Below are positions 53,840 to 63,280 of a stretch of DNA of 64,000 bases, one piece after another. Position 1 is the first letter of the stretch. Every line of letters begins with the position of its first letter. The notes beneath the pieces were generated by a model that was not told where the DNA came from, made no database searches, and worked only from the letters and a program-made list of their open reading frames with translations. A program made the position numbers and the translations under genes. Origin of the DNA: SYFY01 sp043719475 (GTDB lineage: Bacteria > Pseudomonadota > Gammaproteobacteria > Pseudomonadales > Azotimanducaceae); assembly GCA_043719475.1 (NCBI GenBank), contig JAYSTS010000179.1:16582-80581 (forward strand), given 5' to 3'.

Positions 53840-54478
53840 TTACTCCGCGATGCCGGCAGGTAAATTTGCCGGGATCAGTTCGATATCAAAATTCCTTGTG
53901 CCATGCTCAATCAGCTGACTTAGAGACCAACTATCAGCAGATTTCGGAAAAGAAATCCCAAGGCAGGCAAGACAGAAGCGAATATTCCGGGAATTTTGAT
54001 TCGCGTCGGGAGGGCGCGCAAACATCTGCTCGGACAATTTTCGTCCATATTTGTCGCGCAGGACGGGGAGGTGACCGTGGTCCGGCGATTGAAGGTCGAG
54101 CGCGTTCAGCAACTAGATTTGGGCGGCGGTTGCGCTGAGCAGATCCGCTTCCCGCAATACTTCAGTGATGACTCCGTTTCCATCGTCCACCGCGCTTGCG
54201 AGCGAGTACGCGATGGCGGGATCGATAGGCTTGGAGCGGCAGGTGCCCGGATAAGTAGGGATTCCTTCCAGATCCTTGCGAGAGCAGGAGCAACCAAAGA
54301 GTCGTCCGGTAGAGGAAAGTCTGGTCAAAGCCGCAGAATATAGCGTGATGTTGGTGCTTTGGTAGACGACCGGTGCGTCCGGTTGCAGTCCATGCAACGC
54401 GAGCGAATCGATGATCCGTTGCTCCGCACCCGGACCAGAGCGCTGCGTGTCCAGATCATTCATTCGAATCGACCAACA
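53840..54478 (-). pseudogene. gluQ: Decayed glutamyl-Q tRNA(Asp) synthetase
   Basis: GluQRS attaches glutamate to queuosine in tRNA-Asp. Homology begins only at WSIRMNDLDTQRSGPGAEQR (family RWxxRIEDLDxxR), so the N-terminal HIGH region is gone. GTCRSKPIDPAIAYSLASAV and then DDGNGVITEVLREADLL show a deletion of roughly 50 residues between CRSK and the AYxLA segment. A TAG at 54113 interrupts the frame right after SATAAQI; the same frame goes on with LLNALDL...HGHLPVL and GRKLSEQ, where the KLSKQ lysine is also lost. Three independent lesions make it nonfunctional. Confidence 0.85.
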
Positions 54479-54594
54479 GGACTCATGGCGCTGCTCGCGG
54501 ACATCTGAGTTGAATTTTGCAGTTTAATAGTTGCAATAGACTGGTTCCAAATTCTCGCGCTGGCCAGAACCTCAATTTGCCTGGATGAAGTTTC

Positions 54595-55752
54595 GTGAAA
54601 CTCGCTGACCGACTTGCCACTATCAAACCCTTTCGCGTCATGGAAATCATGGAGCGAGCTGCACAACTTGAAGCTTCCGGCAGATCGGTCATCCACATGG
54701 AAGTTGGCGAACCAGACTTTGCGGTGTGTAAAGAAATTTCGGCCGCTGGTGTGGAGGCGATCGCTCGTGGCGACACAAAATATACGAGTGCCACTGGCCT
54801 CCCGGAGTTGCGGCGAACTATATCGAGTTACTACGGTGGATTTGGTGTGGAAATTGATCCGGAAAGGATCGTCGTGACATCCGGCGGGAGTGGGGGATTG
54901 CTCCTGCTAGCGGCAGCTTTGCTGAATCCTTCTGACCGAGTACTCGTCACTGACCCCGGTTACCCCTGCAATGAAGTGTTCGCCGAGACCGTCGGAGCGC
55001 ATGTCAGCAGGGTGCCGGTGTTTGCTCAAAACCACTTTCAACCGCGTTGGTCTGATTTGCAGGCTCAATGGGATGATTCGGTTCGCGGTGCGCTGCTCGC
55101 CTCCCCATCGAATCCGACCGGGACCATGATCCGACGACAGGAAATGCAGTCAATCGTCGTTCAGGCTTGTGATCGCGGGTTCCTGATTATCGATGAAATC
55201 TATCAGGGACTCGTGGGCGATGACCCTGAGTATCGAACGGTGCTCTCACTTTCATCCCAACCCATTGTGCTGCAGAGCTTTTCGAAATACTTCGGTATGA
55301 CAGGCTGGCGGCTTGGCTGGATTGTAATTCCTGAAGTGCTCATAAATGGCGTAAGAAGGCTCGCCCAGAACCTGTTCATTTCGCCATCCACGATTGCTCA
55401 ACGCGCGGCGATGGCAGCGTTTTCTGTGGACGCAATTGCGGAACACGAGCGGCGCCGCAAGATTTTTCGTGATCGTGCGACGCATATGCAAAGAGGGGTA
55501 GAACGCCTTGGACTTGCGGTTCCGGCCACGCCGGATGGCGCGTTCTATCTCTATGTCGATGTCTCAGCTAGTGGAATGTCCGCATCTGACTTCAGTCGAC
55601 GGTTGCTGGATGAGCAATTGGTTGCAACAACACCGGGTCTCGACTTCGGTGTGGTGAACGCAGAGCGATATCTTCGAATAGCCTGTACGGTTGATGTGGA
55701 TGTCATGGATTTAGTGCTGGATCGTATCGCCCTTGCGCTGAAACGAGGCTGA
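54595..55752 (+). CDS. Class I aminotransferase (aspartate-aminotransferase fold)
   Basis: PLP enzyme of fold type I. Its start GTG 54595 gives MKLADRLATIKPFRVMEIME. HMEVGEPDFAVCKEI, YTSATGLPELRRTISSYYG, the PSNPTGTMI loop, FLIIDEIYQGL and the PLP lysine in QSFSKYFGMTGWRLGWIVIP are present, and LRIACTV binds the carboxylate. Length 385 aa. The substrate is undetermined. It is followed by sfsA with a few bases between them, so they are probably co-transcribed, and it is divergent from the gluQ relic. Confidence 0.9.
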   Translation: MKLADRLATIKPFRVMEIMERAAQLEASGRSVIHMEVGEPDFAVCKEISAAGVEAIARGDTKYTSATGLPELRRTISSYYGGFGVEIDPERIVVTSGGSGGLLLLAAALLNPSDRVLVTDPGYPCNEVFAETVGAHVSRVPVFAQNHFQPRWSDLQAQWDDSVRGALLASPSNPTGTMIRRQEMQSIVVQACDRGFLIIDEIYQGLVGDDPEYRTVLSLSSQPIVLQSFSKYFGMTGWRLGWIVIPEVLINGVRRLAQNLFISPSTIAQRAAMAAFSVDAIAEHERRRKIFRDRATHMQRGVERLGLAVPATPDGAFYLYVDVSASGMSASDFSRRLLDEQLVATTPGLDFGVVNAERYLRIACTVDVDVMDLVLDRIALALKRG

Positions 55753-55756
55753 TCAG

Positions 55757-56461
55757 TTGCGTTGGGGGCCGATGGAGCAGGGTGTATTGCTTCGACGATA
55801 CAAGCGATTTCTGGCTGATGTCGAGTTTCAAGACGGTCGGATAGAGACGGTACATTGTGCGAATACGGGTGCAATGACCCAATGTTCAACGCCCGGGTCC
55901 GCGGTCTGGTGTTCTGTCAGCGAGTCGATATCCCGAAAGTATCCACGATCGCTGGAGGTTGTTGTCGAAGGCGGGCACAGGATAGTAGTCAACACAACGC
56001 GCGCCAACCAACTCATTGCTGAAGCGCTCGACCAGAGGTTGCTGGCGCCGTTTCAAGAATGTGTGGAGATCAACCCGGAAGCGAAGGCACCGGAAGGACA
56101 CAGTAGATTTGATTTCCTCTTGCGTGGGCCAGACGCGAAAAGGTGCTATCTGGAAGTAAAGAGTGTGACCTGGCAGGTTTTACAGGGAAAAGGGCTGTTC
56201 CCGGACGCAAGAAGTACACGCGCAGGGAAACACGTTGAAGGTCTTGTCAAAGCTCGGCGCAGCGGTGACAGAGCTGCACTCGTGTTCTGCGTGCAACATA
56301 GCGGCATCGAATCTGTCTGCGCAGCGACAGATGTGGATCCTCGATTTGCCGAAATACTAAAGCAGGCTGTTGGGGAAGGGGTTGAGGTGTATGGCTACAA
56401 AACTCGCATTGAGCTGGAATCGCTCAGCATTCTCTCGCCGATTCCGATTCTCGTAAACTAA
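55757..56461 (+). CDS. sfsA: SfsA family protein (sugar fermentation stimulation protein)
   Basis: DNA-binding/nuclease-like protein first linked to maltose fermentation in E. coli; its true role is unclear. LLRRYKRFLADVEFQDGRIE, HCANTGAMTQCSTPGSAVW, SRFDFLLRGPDAKRCYLEVK and GYKTRIELE match the family. Start is TTG 55757 (GAGG eight bases upstream) or ATG 55772 (GGGGG three bases upstream); the first fits family length better. It sits directly behind the aminotransferase. Confidence 0.94.
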   Translation: MRWGPMEQGVLLRRYKRFLADVEFQDGRIETVHCANTGAMTQCSTPGSAVWCSVSESISRKYPRSLEVVVEGGHRIVVNTTRANQLIAEALDQRLLAPFQECVEINPEAKAPEGHSRFDFLLRGPDAKRCYLEVKSVTWQVLQGKGLFPDARSTRAGKHVEGLVKARRSGDRAALVFCVQHSGIESVCAATDVDPRFAEILKQAVGEGVEVYGYKTRIELESLSILSPIPILVN

Positions 56462-56506
56462 GAATTTAAGCGGCAGGACGTCGTCAGACTCCTGACGCTC
56501 AGAGAT

Positions 56507-57496
56507 TTAACCGTTGAACTTTGCCAGCAACTGTTGATAGCCAGAGATCTTCGGAAGCCTGGCACCAATGTGCGTAACTAGCTGGGCCGCAGCGAAATTG
56601 GCAAAGCGGGTCGCGTATGTCGGCTCTTGGCCTTTGCAGATCATCGCGAGGTAAGCCCCGGCATAGATGTCTCCGGCGCCGTTGGTATCGACAGCGCGGA
56701 CCTGGTAACCCGCTACTGCCGTCTGCTTGCCATCGATCACACTCAAACTACCTGCGGCACCGAGGGTGATGTTACACACTCTGGCAATATCCTTAAGTTC
56801 ATGGATGGCAACGTCCAGCCGATCCGTGCGTGCCCAGCTGAGCGCCTCTTCTTCGTTACAGAACAGCTGATCCACTCCATTGCCGAGTATCTGCTCGAGA
56901 CCGTCGCGGAAGTGAACGACCATGCTCTTGTCAGATAGGCTGACCGCAGTCTTGACGGAAGCAGCTTCCGCTTGGGCCTTTGCAGCAACAGCTGCGCCAA
57001 GGCTGCTGGCATTCGAGCTGAGGTAGCCTTCCACGTAGAAGTAGCGGGATTGACGTAGTGCCGAGGAATCGACTTCAGCTTCCGAAAGCGCACTCGAGAT
57101 ACCCAGAAATGTGTTCATGGACCGCTCGGCGTCCGGAGTCACCAGAATCAAACACTCGCCGCTGGTGCCTGAGATGTTTCTGGCGTTTTCGTTGCATTGA
57201 ACCCCCGCTTCCTTCAGGTCGGCTAGAAAGTGGTCGCCGGTGTCGTCCTTGGCTACTTTGCAAGAATAATAAGTTCTGGTCCCGAATCCTTGCGCCGCGT
57301 AAATGGAGTTGGCCGCAGATCCGCCGCTGATTCTTTTTGCGGGCCTTTCCGAAAGACCGGCGAGCAGTGCGCGCAATCTTGCTTCATCAACCAGGGTCAT
57401 ATGACCTTTGTCGATACCATGCGTACGAAGATAGCCGTCGTCCACTTGATACTCTGTATCGACGAGCGCGTTTCCCAATCCGTAGATGTCGTACAT
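56507..57496 (-). CDS. PfkB-family carbohydrate/adenosine kinase
   Basis: Ribokinase-like kinase, closest to bacterial adenosine kinases. The start ATG 57496 gives MYDIYGLGNALVDTEYQVDD; the frame extends 18 codons further but lies beyond hemL's end. GGSAANSIYAAQGFGTRTYY binds substrate, the ATP-site motif is LGAAGSLSV, and the anion-hole signature is VDTNGAGDIYAGAYLAMICK with the catalytic Asp. Length 329 aa. It is 13 bp from hemL on the same strand. Confidence 0.88.
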   Translation of the reverse strand: MYDIYGLGNALVDTEYQVDDGYLRTHGIDKGHMTLVDEARLRALLAGLSERPAKRISGGSAANSIYAAQGFGTRTYYSCKVAKDDTGDHFLADLKEAGVQCNENARNISGTSGECLILVTPDAERSMNTFLGISSALSEAEVDSSALRQSRYFYVEGYLSSNASSLGAAVAAKAQAEAASVKTAVSLSDKSMVVHFRDGLEQILGNGVDQLFCNEEEALSWARTDRLDVAIHELKDIARVCNITLGAAGSLSVIDGKQTAVAGYQVRAVDTNGAGDIYAGAYLAMICKGQEPTYATRFANFAAAQLVTHIGARLPKISGYQQLLAKFNG

Positions 57497-57509
57497 GGAG
57501 AGTTTGGTC

Positions 57510-58796
57510 CTAGCTGTGCAGGTCAGAAAAAGCGCGTGCGGCAGCTTCAATCGTGAGCCTGTTGGTTTCAGCGGTGTGCGCCGCCGAAAGGAAGGCTACT
57601 TCATAAGCTGATGGCGCGAGGTAGATTCCGGCGTCCAGCATTTTATGAAAGAAGCGGCGGTACAGGTCCGCATTTGAACTCATGACTTGATCGAAGTTGG
57701 TGACTGCGTCCACATCAAAGAAAAAGCTGAACATTCCGCAGACACGATTAGTAGTAACCCGAATTCCTGCGCGCCGCGCCGCGTTCATCAAGCCGTCCGC
57801 CAACTGCTCGGTAAGTCCTTGGAGGCGTGGGTAAAGTTCGGAATTCAGCTGATTCAGGGTGGCCAGACCGGCAGCCATTGTTAGGGGATTCCCGGAAAGC
57901 GTTCCTGCCTGATAAACCCCGCCGAGTGGAGCGATATGGGCCATGACATCGGCCCTCCCTCCAAACGCTCCAACGGGAAGGCCTCCGCCGATAATTTTTC
58001 CAAGTGTCGTGAGATCAGGTGTGACGTCATACAAAGCCTGAGCGCCTCCCATAGCCACACGAAAACCTGTGATAACTTCGTCGAAGATCAACAGCGCACC
58101 GTTATGCGCAGTGATGTTACGTAGGGCACTCAGGAAGCCAGGTGCCGGAGGGATGCAACCCATGTTTCCAGCCACGGGCTCGACAATCACGCAAGCGATC
58201 TTGTTTGGATGTGCAGTAAACGTATCGATCAAAGCCTGTGGATCGTTGAATGGCAAAGTCAGTGTGAGGGCTGCAACCTCCGCCGGAATACCTGGGCAAT
58301 TTGGAATTCCAAATGTCAGCAGACCAGAGCCTGCTTTGGAAAGGAGAGCGTCGCTGTGCCCGTGATAACAACCGGCAAATTTGACGATCAGGTCTCGGCC
58401 GGTAAATCCTCGGGCCAATCGGATCGCCGACATGGTTGCCTCGGTTCCAGAACTCACCATGCGCACTGACTCAATCGAAGGCATCAGTCCATGAATTTTG
58501 TCAGCGAGTTCGATTTCCAGCTCAGTTGGTGCGCCGAAGCCCAGACTGCGGGCAGCCTGCTCGGTTACTGCTTTGACGACGTGGGCGTTAGTGTGTCCGA
58601 ACAACATCGGCCCCCAGGACGCGACATAATCGATGTATTGATTGCCGTCGGCATCGAAGAGGTAGGGGCCCTCTCCACGCTCAAAAAACACCGGCTCGCC
58701 GCCCACGCCGCCAAACGCCCGGACCGGCGAATTCACCCCGCCAGGTATTCGTTTCAAGGCCCGTGCAAACAGTTCGTGCGATCGAGTTCGGTTCAA
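57510..58796 (-). CDS. hemL: Glutamate-1-semialdehyde 2,1-aminomutase
   Basis: PLP enzyme making 5-aminolevulinate in the C5 pathway of tetrapyrrole synthesis. PGGVNSPVRAFGGVGGEPVF starts the protein, SSGTEATMSAIRLARGFTGR and YHGHSDALL lead to the active site, and LLIFDEVITGFRVAMGGAQ is followed by the PLP lysine in TTLGKIIGGGLPVGAFGGR. Length 428 aa. It overlaps hemJ by 4 nt. Confidence 0.97.
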   Translation of the reverse strand: MNRTRSHELFARALKRIPGGVNSPVRAFGGVGGEPVFFERGEGPYLFDADGNQYIDYVASWGPMLFGHTNAHVVKAVTEQAARSLGFGAPTELEIELADKIHGLMPSIESVRMVSSGTEATMSAIRLARGFTGRDLIVKFAGCYHGHSDALLSKAGSGLLTFGIPNCPGIPAEVAALTLTLPFNDPQALIDTFTAHPNKIACVIVEPVAGNMGCIPPAPGFLSALRNITAHNGALLIFDEVITGFRVAMGGAQALYDVTPDLTTLGKIIGGGLPVGAFGGRADVMAHIAPLGGVYQAGTLSGNPLTMAAGLATLNQLNSELYPRLQGLTEQLADGLMNAARRAGIRVTTNRVCGMFSFFFDVDAVTNFDQVMSSNADLYRRFFHKMLDAGIYLAPSAYEVAFLSAAHTAETNRLTIEAAARAFSDLHS

Positions 58797-59236
58797 AATG
58801 GCCTGGTCACAACAAGAAAGACGATGATTATAAGCAGGAGCGCCGGGATCTCGTTGAAGACCCGTAGAAACTTATCTGAGTGAGGTTGGGCATCTGTGGC
58901 CGCCACAGTGGCGAGTCTTCGAATGAGAGCCCCGCAATAATGGTGATAACCAACAAGAATCATGACCAATATCAGCTTCAACCAGATCCAGCCAGATTGG
59001 TGCACAGTGGCCCAATGAAGGTACAGAAGTGCCGCGCCAAGAATCAGGGTTAACGCCATACTGGGCATCATGATGACTTTGTAGAGACGGTTTTCCATCA
59101 GATTGAATAGCTGACGCAATTCAGGATCTTTTGCTTGGGAGTGGTAAATAAAGAGCCGCGGGATGTAGAAAATGCCAGCGAACCAGGTCACCACAAAGAT
59201 GATATGTAGGGCTTTGAGCCACAGCAAGCTACTCAT
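58793..59236 (-). CDS. hemJ: HemJ-like protoporphyrinogen IX oxidase (UPF0093)
   Basis: Inner-membrane protein of 147 aa with four predicted helices. LKALHIIFVVTWFAGIFYIP, IYHSQAKDPELRQLFNLMEN and the C-terminal KFLRVFNEIPALLLIIIVFL match HemJ, which oxidises protoporphyrinogen IX in many Gram-negatives lacking HemY or HemG. The His in the first helix is a haem or substrate ligand in the family. Its stop overlaps the hemL start by 4 nt, which fits a shared haem pathway. Confidence 0.9.
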   Translation of the reverse strand: MSSLLWLKALHIIFVVTWFAGIFYIPRLFIYHSQAKDPELRQLFNLMENRLYKVIMMPSMALTLILGAALLYLHWATVHQSGWIWLKLILVMILVGYHHYCGALIRRLATVAATDAQPHSDKFLRVFNEIPALLLIIIVFLVVTRPF

Positions 59237-59356
59237 ACCGGGTTCCGGGAAGCCATTCAGGCGGGTTTAGCAGTCTCCTGCGATGGTGAGAACGCTGCAA
59301 GTCGGGAGGGGCTTCGATGGGGTTACACTCACGCTTCCTAGCTTGAGTCGAGCCGG

Positions 59357-60073
59357 ATGAAGCTCGCGAACAAGACTGTGCGAGTTGTGCAAGTACGCGT
59401 CTGGAATACTCCGGTTGCGATTGCATTGTTGCTCCTTGCTGCCGTATGTGGTGGTGGGGTGGCAGGCTATCAATACGGAATTCGTGAACTTCCGGCGGTT
59501 CAGCTGCTAAGACAGCAACTGGAAGGCGACCTCGCGAAAGCCCAAAGTGAAAATAGTGCCATGGTGGACCGACTTGCCGGCGCGGAACTGGAATCAGGTG
59601 TCTCAAAAGGAGCGATGGTCGATTTACAGGAAAGCCTTGAATCCTTGCAGTTTGAGCTTACGAAGGTAAAGGAAGAGGTCAGTCGGTACAGGGCGTTGCT
59701 TGCGCCAGACAGTCTGGAGCGCGGTCTTCAAGTCGGAAGCTTCAAAATTCTTAGGGCTCAGAACGCGAGGACGTTTCGATTCGAGCTATTACTTACACAG
59801 ATCGAGTCGAAAAGATCGACACTGTCGGGCACGGTCTCCATCGACATCGTTGCTGAGCATCAGGGTAAGTCAATTGTATTTCCGCTGCAAAAAGTGCAAA
59901 AAGTTGACTATTATCCGTTTCGCTACAGTTTTCGCTACTTTCAGGATTTTTCTGGCGAAGTCGCCCTTCCGCCCGGGTACAAGCCACTTCGCACCGAAGT
60001 GACCTTGATTCCAGCGGGGCGCAACGCGAAGAAGACAAGGCGTACATTTCCCTGGGTTGTCGAGGCTGATTGA
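59357..60073 (+). CDS. Membrane-anchored coiled-coil protein of unknown function (DUF6776-like)
   Basis: Residues 19-40 form one membrane helix (TPVAIALLLLAAVCGGGVAG), followed by a coiled coil of about 80 residues (LRQQLEGDLAKAQSENSAMV; LQESLESLQFELTKVKEEVS). The C-terminal half is predicted beta-rich (FRFELLLTQIESKRSTLSGT; FRYFQDFSGEVALPPGYKPL) and lies in the periplasm. The layout matches the DUF6776 family; no function is established. The bactofilin gene starts inside its stop codon (TGATG), so the two are likely co-expressed. Confidence 0.8.
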   Translation: MKLANKTVRVVQVRVWNTPVAIALLLLAAVCGGGVAGYQYGIRELPAVQLLRQQLEGDLAKAQSENSAMVDRLAGAELESGVSKGAMVDLQESLESLQFELTKVKEEVSRYRALLAPDSLERGLQVGSFKILRAQNARTFRFELLLTQIESKRSTLSGTVSIDIVAEHQGKSIVFPLQKVQKVDYYPFRYSFRYFQDFSGEVALPPGYKPLRTEVTLIPAGRNAKKTRRTFPWVVEAD

Positions 60074-60477
60074 TGTTCCGAAGGAAAGCGAAGGATGCAA
60101 TTACTCTGGTTGCCGCTGGAACCGAAATCGTTGGCGATGTGTCTTTTTCTGGAGAGTTGTACGTCTACGGCAAAGTCCTCGGCAACGTCTCGGCCACCGA
60201 CGATGCCGCCCGGTTAACGATTTGTGGCGGTGGCGAGATTCGCGGCGACGTAAGAGTTGCCAGCGTCATAGTCGATGGCAGAGTTGAAGGTGACATCTTC
60301 GCGAAGGCAAAAGTTGAGATTGCCGCAAGGGCTAGTCTGCAAGGGAATGTCTATTATAAGTTGATTGAAATGCAGCTAGGTGCCCGCATTGAAGGGCAAT
60401 TGGTGCACACTGAAGAATTACCCACTCAGGACGAAACCGTTCGACCTTTGTCGGGTCGGAAACCTGGTGAAGAATGA
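60073..60477 (+). CDS. Bactofilin (polymer-forming cytoskeletal protein)
   Basis: Forms nucleotide-independent filaments that localise wall enzymes. The body is a run of beta-helix turns: TLVAAGTEIVGDVSFSGELY, VYGKVLGNVSATDDAARLTI, GEIRGDVRVASVIVDGRVEG, DIFAKAKVEIAARASLQGNV. Length 134 aa. The start ATG 60073 overlaps the previous stop. In other bacteria bactofilins are often next to M23 peptidases; one lies 2 kb downstream here, though not in the same operon. Confidence 0.92.
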   Translation: MFRRKAKDAITLVAAGTEIVGDVSFSGELYVYGKVLGNVSATDDAARLTICGGGEIRGDVRVASVIVDGRVEGDIFAKAKVEIAARASLQGNVYYKLIEMQLGARIEGQLVHTEELPTQDETVRPLSGRKPGEE

Positions 60478-60501
60478 ACGCGGAAATCGATAGGTCAGGT
60501 C

Positions 60502-60834
60502 ATGGGTAACATGATTACGTTGTCCGATAGAGCAGCACATAAGGTAGAAGGCCTGCTGAAGGAAGAAGGGGATGATTCGCTTCACCTGCGCGTCTTTGTG
60601 ACTGGTGGAGGGTGTAGCGGATTTTCCTATGGCTTCACGTTTGACGATGCCATCACTGAAGAGGATGCCGTGATTACCAAAGGTGCAGTTCAACTGGTTG
60701 TTGACGAATTGAGCTACCAATATCTGGTTGGCTCAGTAGTCGACTATCGAGAAGACCTACAGGGCTCTAGATTTTTAATCGAAAATCCAAACGCTTCAAC
60801 AACTTGTGGGTGCGGGAATTCTTTTTCAGTGTAG
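60502..60834 (+). CDS. erpA: Iron-sulfur cluster insertion protein ErpA
   Basis: A-type carrier delivering Fe-S clusters to apo-enzymes such as IspG/IspH. The three cluster cysteines are visible: FVTGGGCSGFSYGFTFDDA and NASTTCGCGNSFSV at the C-terminus. Length 110 aa. It stands after bactofilin and 6 bp before the convergent anmK stop. Confidence 0.96.
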   Translation: MGNMITLSDRAAHKVEGLLKEEGDDSLHLRVFVTGGGCSGFSYGFTFDDAITEEDAVITKGAVQLVVDELSYQYLVGSVVDYREDLQGSRFLIENPNASTTCGCGNSFSV

Positions 60835-60840
60835 ATGGGA

Positions 60841-61947
60841 TCAGCGATAAATAACGCCCAATACGTTTCGGCTTCTTGCTCCGGTAACGGAAGGTTCGTT
60901 GGCCGGTTCATTTTGAATTGCTTTCATTGCCAGCCAAGCGAAGGCGGCAGCTTCCAGTGAATCACCATCCACACCGAGTATTTCCGATGGTTCGACTGGA
61001 CAAGCCATCGCCCTTCCAATCCGCTCCATTAGATAGAGGTTTCGTCGACCACCTCCACAAACGATGACGCGATCTGTCTCGGCAAACTCACGATTGATCG
61101 CCAGCGCTATTGAACACGCGGTGCATTCGATAAGGGTTGCTTGAACATCCTCAGGAGGGAGAGCGATCGGTTGAACGTATTTCTCGATCCAATCGATGTT
61201 GAAGTACTCTCGACCGGTGCTTTTTGGTGCTGGCATAGCGAAATAAGCGTCGCTCAAGAAGTCTTTCAGGAGTAGCTCGTTCAGCTGTCCCGAGCGTGCC
61301 CAAGCTCCGTCGTGGTCCTGGGACTGTTGCAAGTGGCGGGCGGTCCAAATGTCTGAGAGTCCATTTCCAGGTCCCGTGTCGCATCCGGTCAGTAATTCTC
61401 CTGATGCGAGTCTGGTGATATTGGCGATGCCTCCGATGTTCAAAACGATTCGTCGTTCCTTCTGATCGGCAAAGATCGCCCGATGGAAGGGTGGTACGAG
61501 AGGCGCACCTTGCCCGCCCGCTGCGATGTCCCTTCGCCGAAAATCCGCGACTACCGGAATGCCCGTGAGCTCGGTGATCTGGTGGGGGTCCCCAATCTGC
61601 ATGGTGAAGGCGTTCGGTCCGACCGGTCGATGGCGAATCGTCTGTCCGTGAGAACCAATCGCAATGATATTGCTCGCCTGAAGACAGGAGGTGGTCATGA
61701 AGTCGAGAACCGCTTCGCCAATGAACCGACCTAATGCGACATCGGCATGACCAAGGAAGTCGAGGCCTATCGGTCGTGAGCTTGTAACCAGCGACAGCAG
61801 AGTTGTTCGCAGCTCATCTGGAAGTGGAGTCGTTGCGCCACGCTCAATCTTCAATTTCCCAGCGGTGGAGATCAGTGCCAGGTCCAAGCCATCGACGCTG
61901 GTGCCCGTCATTGCGCCAATGTAGAGACCGTTGGCGCGGGGCATCAA
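60841..61947 (-). CDS. anmK: Anhydro-N-acetylmuramic acid kinase
   Basis: Recycles anhydroMurNAc from cell wall turnover, hydrolysing the anhydro ring and phosphorylating it. LYIGAMTGTSVDGLDLALIS is the N-terminal phosphate motif. IGSHGQTIRHRP, VADFRRRDIAAGGQGAPLVP with the catalytic Asp, NIGGIANITRL and TGPGNGLSDIW follow. Length 368 aa, start at ATG 61947 or 61944. It is preceded directly by the M23 peptidase gene, a known pairing. Confidence 0.96.
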   Translation of the reverse strand: MMPRANGLYIGAMTGTSVDGLDLALISTAGKLKIERGATTPLPDELRTTLLSLVTSSRPIGLDFLGHADVALGRFIGEAVLDFMTTSCLQASNIIAIGSHGQTIRHRPVGPNAFTMQIGDPHQITELTGIPVVADFRRRDIAAGGQGAPLVPPFHRAIFADQKERRIVLNIGGIANITRLASGELLTGCDTGPGNGLSDIWTARHLQQSQDHDGAWARSGQLNELLLKDFLSDAYFAMPAPKSTGREYFNIDWIEKYVQPIALPPEDVQATLIECTACSIALAINREFAETDRVIVCGGGRRNLYLMERIGRAMACPVEPSEILGVDGDSLEAAAFAWLAMKAIQNEPANEPSVTGARSRNVLGVIYR

Positions 61948-61951
61948 CGAG

Positions 61952-63280
61952 TCAGTTTGCCGCGGCTATTTGTGGGCCTTGTCGATAGGCATCGAGCTGA
62001 AATAACAGCGGCTTGGCATATTCTCGAAAGGCGATGAGTTGTTTTCCACTGATTGGTGCGTCGTTGGGTAGTTTTACCGTGCGCGGATTCTGGTGCGCTC
62101 CGTTCACCAGGAACTCGTAGTGCAAGTGAGGGCCAGTTGCCCAACCGGTTTGGCCGACATAGCCAATAAGCTCTCCCTGTTTGACCCTCTTTCCTGCGCG
62201 CAATCCTTTGGCGAAACGGGATAGGTGGAGATACTTGGTCTGATATTCGGCGCTGTGTTGCAGAACCACGTAGTTTCCGTTAGCGGCAGACTTTCCTGCT
62301 ATCTGCACTCGGCCACTGCCGGATGCTCTGATCGGTGTTCCTGTAGGAGCAGCGTAGTCGATTCCACGATGCGGTCTTAATCGATTGAATAAGGGGTGAA
62401 CTCGCCGCAAATCGAAATTTGAGCTGATGCGAGAGAATTCGAGAGGCGCGCGAAGGAAAGCCTTCCGCAGACTCTTTCCGTTAGAAGTGTAATAGCCACC
62501 TTCACCGCTATCGTTGGGCTCAAATCGAACGGCCCTGAAGCTCTCTCCCTGATTCAAGAATTCGGCTGCAAGAATGTCGCGATGACCGATAAATCGGCCG
62601 TCGACATAGAGCTCTTCCAGAATTACCGAGAATTCATCCCCGCGCCGCAAATCAAGTGCAAAGTCGATGTCCCATTGAAAAATCTTGGCGAGTTGCATAA
62701 TAAGGGCATCACTCAGCCCGCTTCGCTGGGCGCTGACAAACAAGCTCTGGTTGATCCGTCCGGTTCGATAAACTCGGTTGACGTCTGCCTGCTTTCGAGT
62801 GAGCTTTCCGGAGTACCCATTCTTCACGCGTTGAAACTCGAGCAGCTCCAGAGGAGATGGTTGATAGCTTAATTTGGAAAGCAAACCTCGCTGATCAAGA
62901 ATGAAGCGAATGGTTTTGCCGGGAAGTATATTTTGCAGGCGCTTTCCATGAGGTCTGGAGATTGCCATGGCATGAAGCTCAGGCGCCGAAAAACCATGCT
63001 TCTGGAAGACAACGGCCAGATTCTCACCGCGTTGTACTGTGTGTTCGATGGCTTGTGCGTTACTGACTGGTTGGATGGCGACAGCAGAGTCTGTGGCTGG
63101 CCCCGCTGCGGCTACTGTTGATTCGGTCGTCGGCAGTGCATTTATCGGTAATGTCGCGGACTCGATGGAAGGCGCCTTTGCAAAGGAAGGCTCTTTGAAA
63201 TCGGAGAACCCAAAAACCCACAGCCCTGCGCAAATCGAAGCTATTGCGATCAGATGTGTTTTTGGGAAATCAAAGGACAT
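61952..63280 (-). CDS. mepM: M23-family murein DD-endopeptidase, MepM-like
   Basis: Zinc endopeptidase cleaving peptidoglycan cross-links during growth. A membrane anchor lies near the start (LIAIASICAGLWVFGF). An OapA/LysM-like domain follows (VQRGENLAVVFQKHGFSAPE), then a middle domain (FQWDIDFALDLRRGDEFSVI). The M23 domain has zinc ligands HRGIDYAAPTGTPI and GPHLHYEFLVNG. I start at ATG 63280 (MSFDFPKTHL), which places the helix at the N-terminus; a 17-residue longer form is possible. Length 442 aa. It precedes anmK by 4 bp. In many relatives tyrS is divergent from it; tyrS is not visible here. Confidence 0.93.
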   Translation of the reverse strand: MSFDFPKTHLIAIASICAGLWVFGFSDFKEPSFAKAPSIESATLPINALPTTESTVAAAGPATDSAVAIQPVSNAQAIEHTVQRGENLAVVFQKHGFSAPELHAMAISRPHGKRLQNILPGKTIRFILDQRGLLSKLSYQPSPLELLEFQRVKNGYSGKLTRKQADVNRVYRTGRINQSLFVSAQRSGLSDALIMQLAKIFQWDIDFALDLRRGDEFSVILEELYVDGRFIGHRDILAAEFLNQGESFRAVRFEPNDSGEGGYYTSNGKSLRKAFLRAPLEFSRISSNFDLRRVHPLFNRLRPHRGIDYAAPTGTPIRASGSGRVQIAGKSAANGNYVVLQHSAEYQTKYLHLSRFAKGLRAGKRVKQGELIGYVGQTGWATGPHLHYEFLVNGAHQNPRTVKLPNDAPISGKQLIAFREYAKPLLFQLDAYRQGPQIAAAN

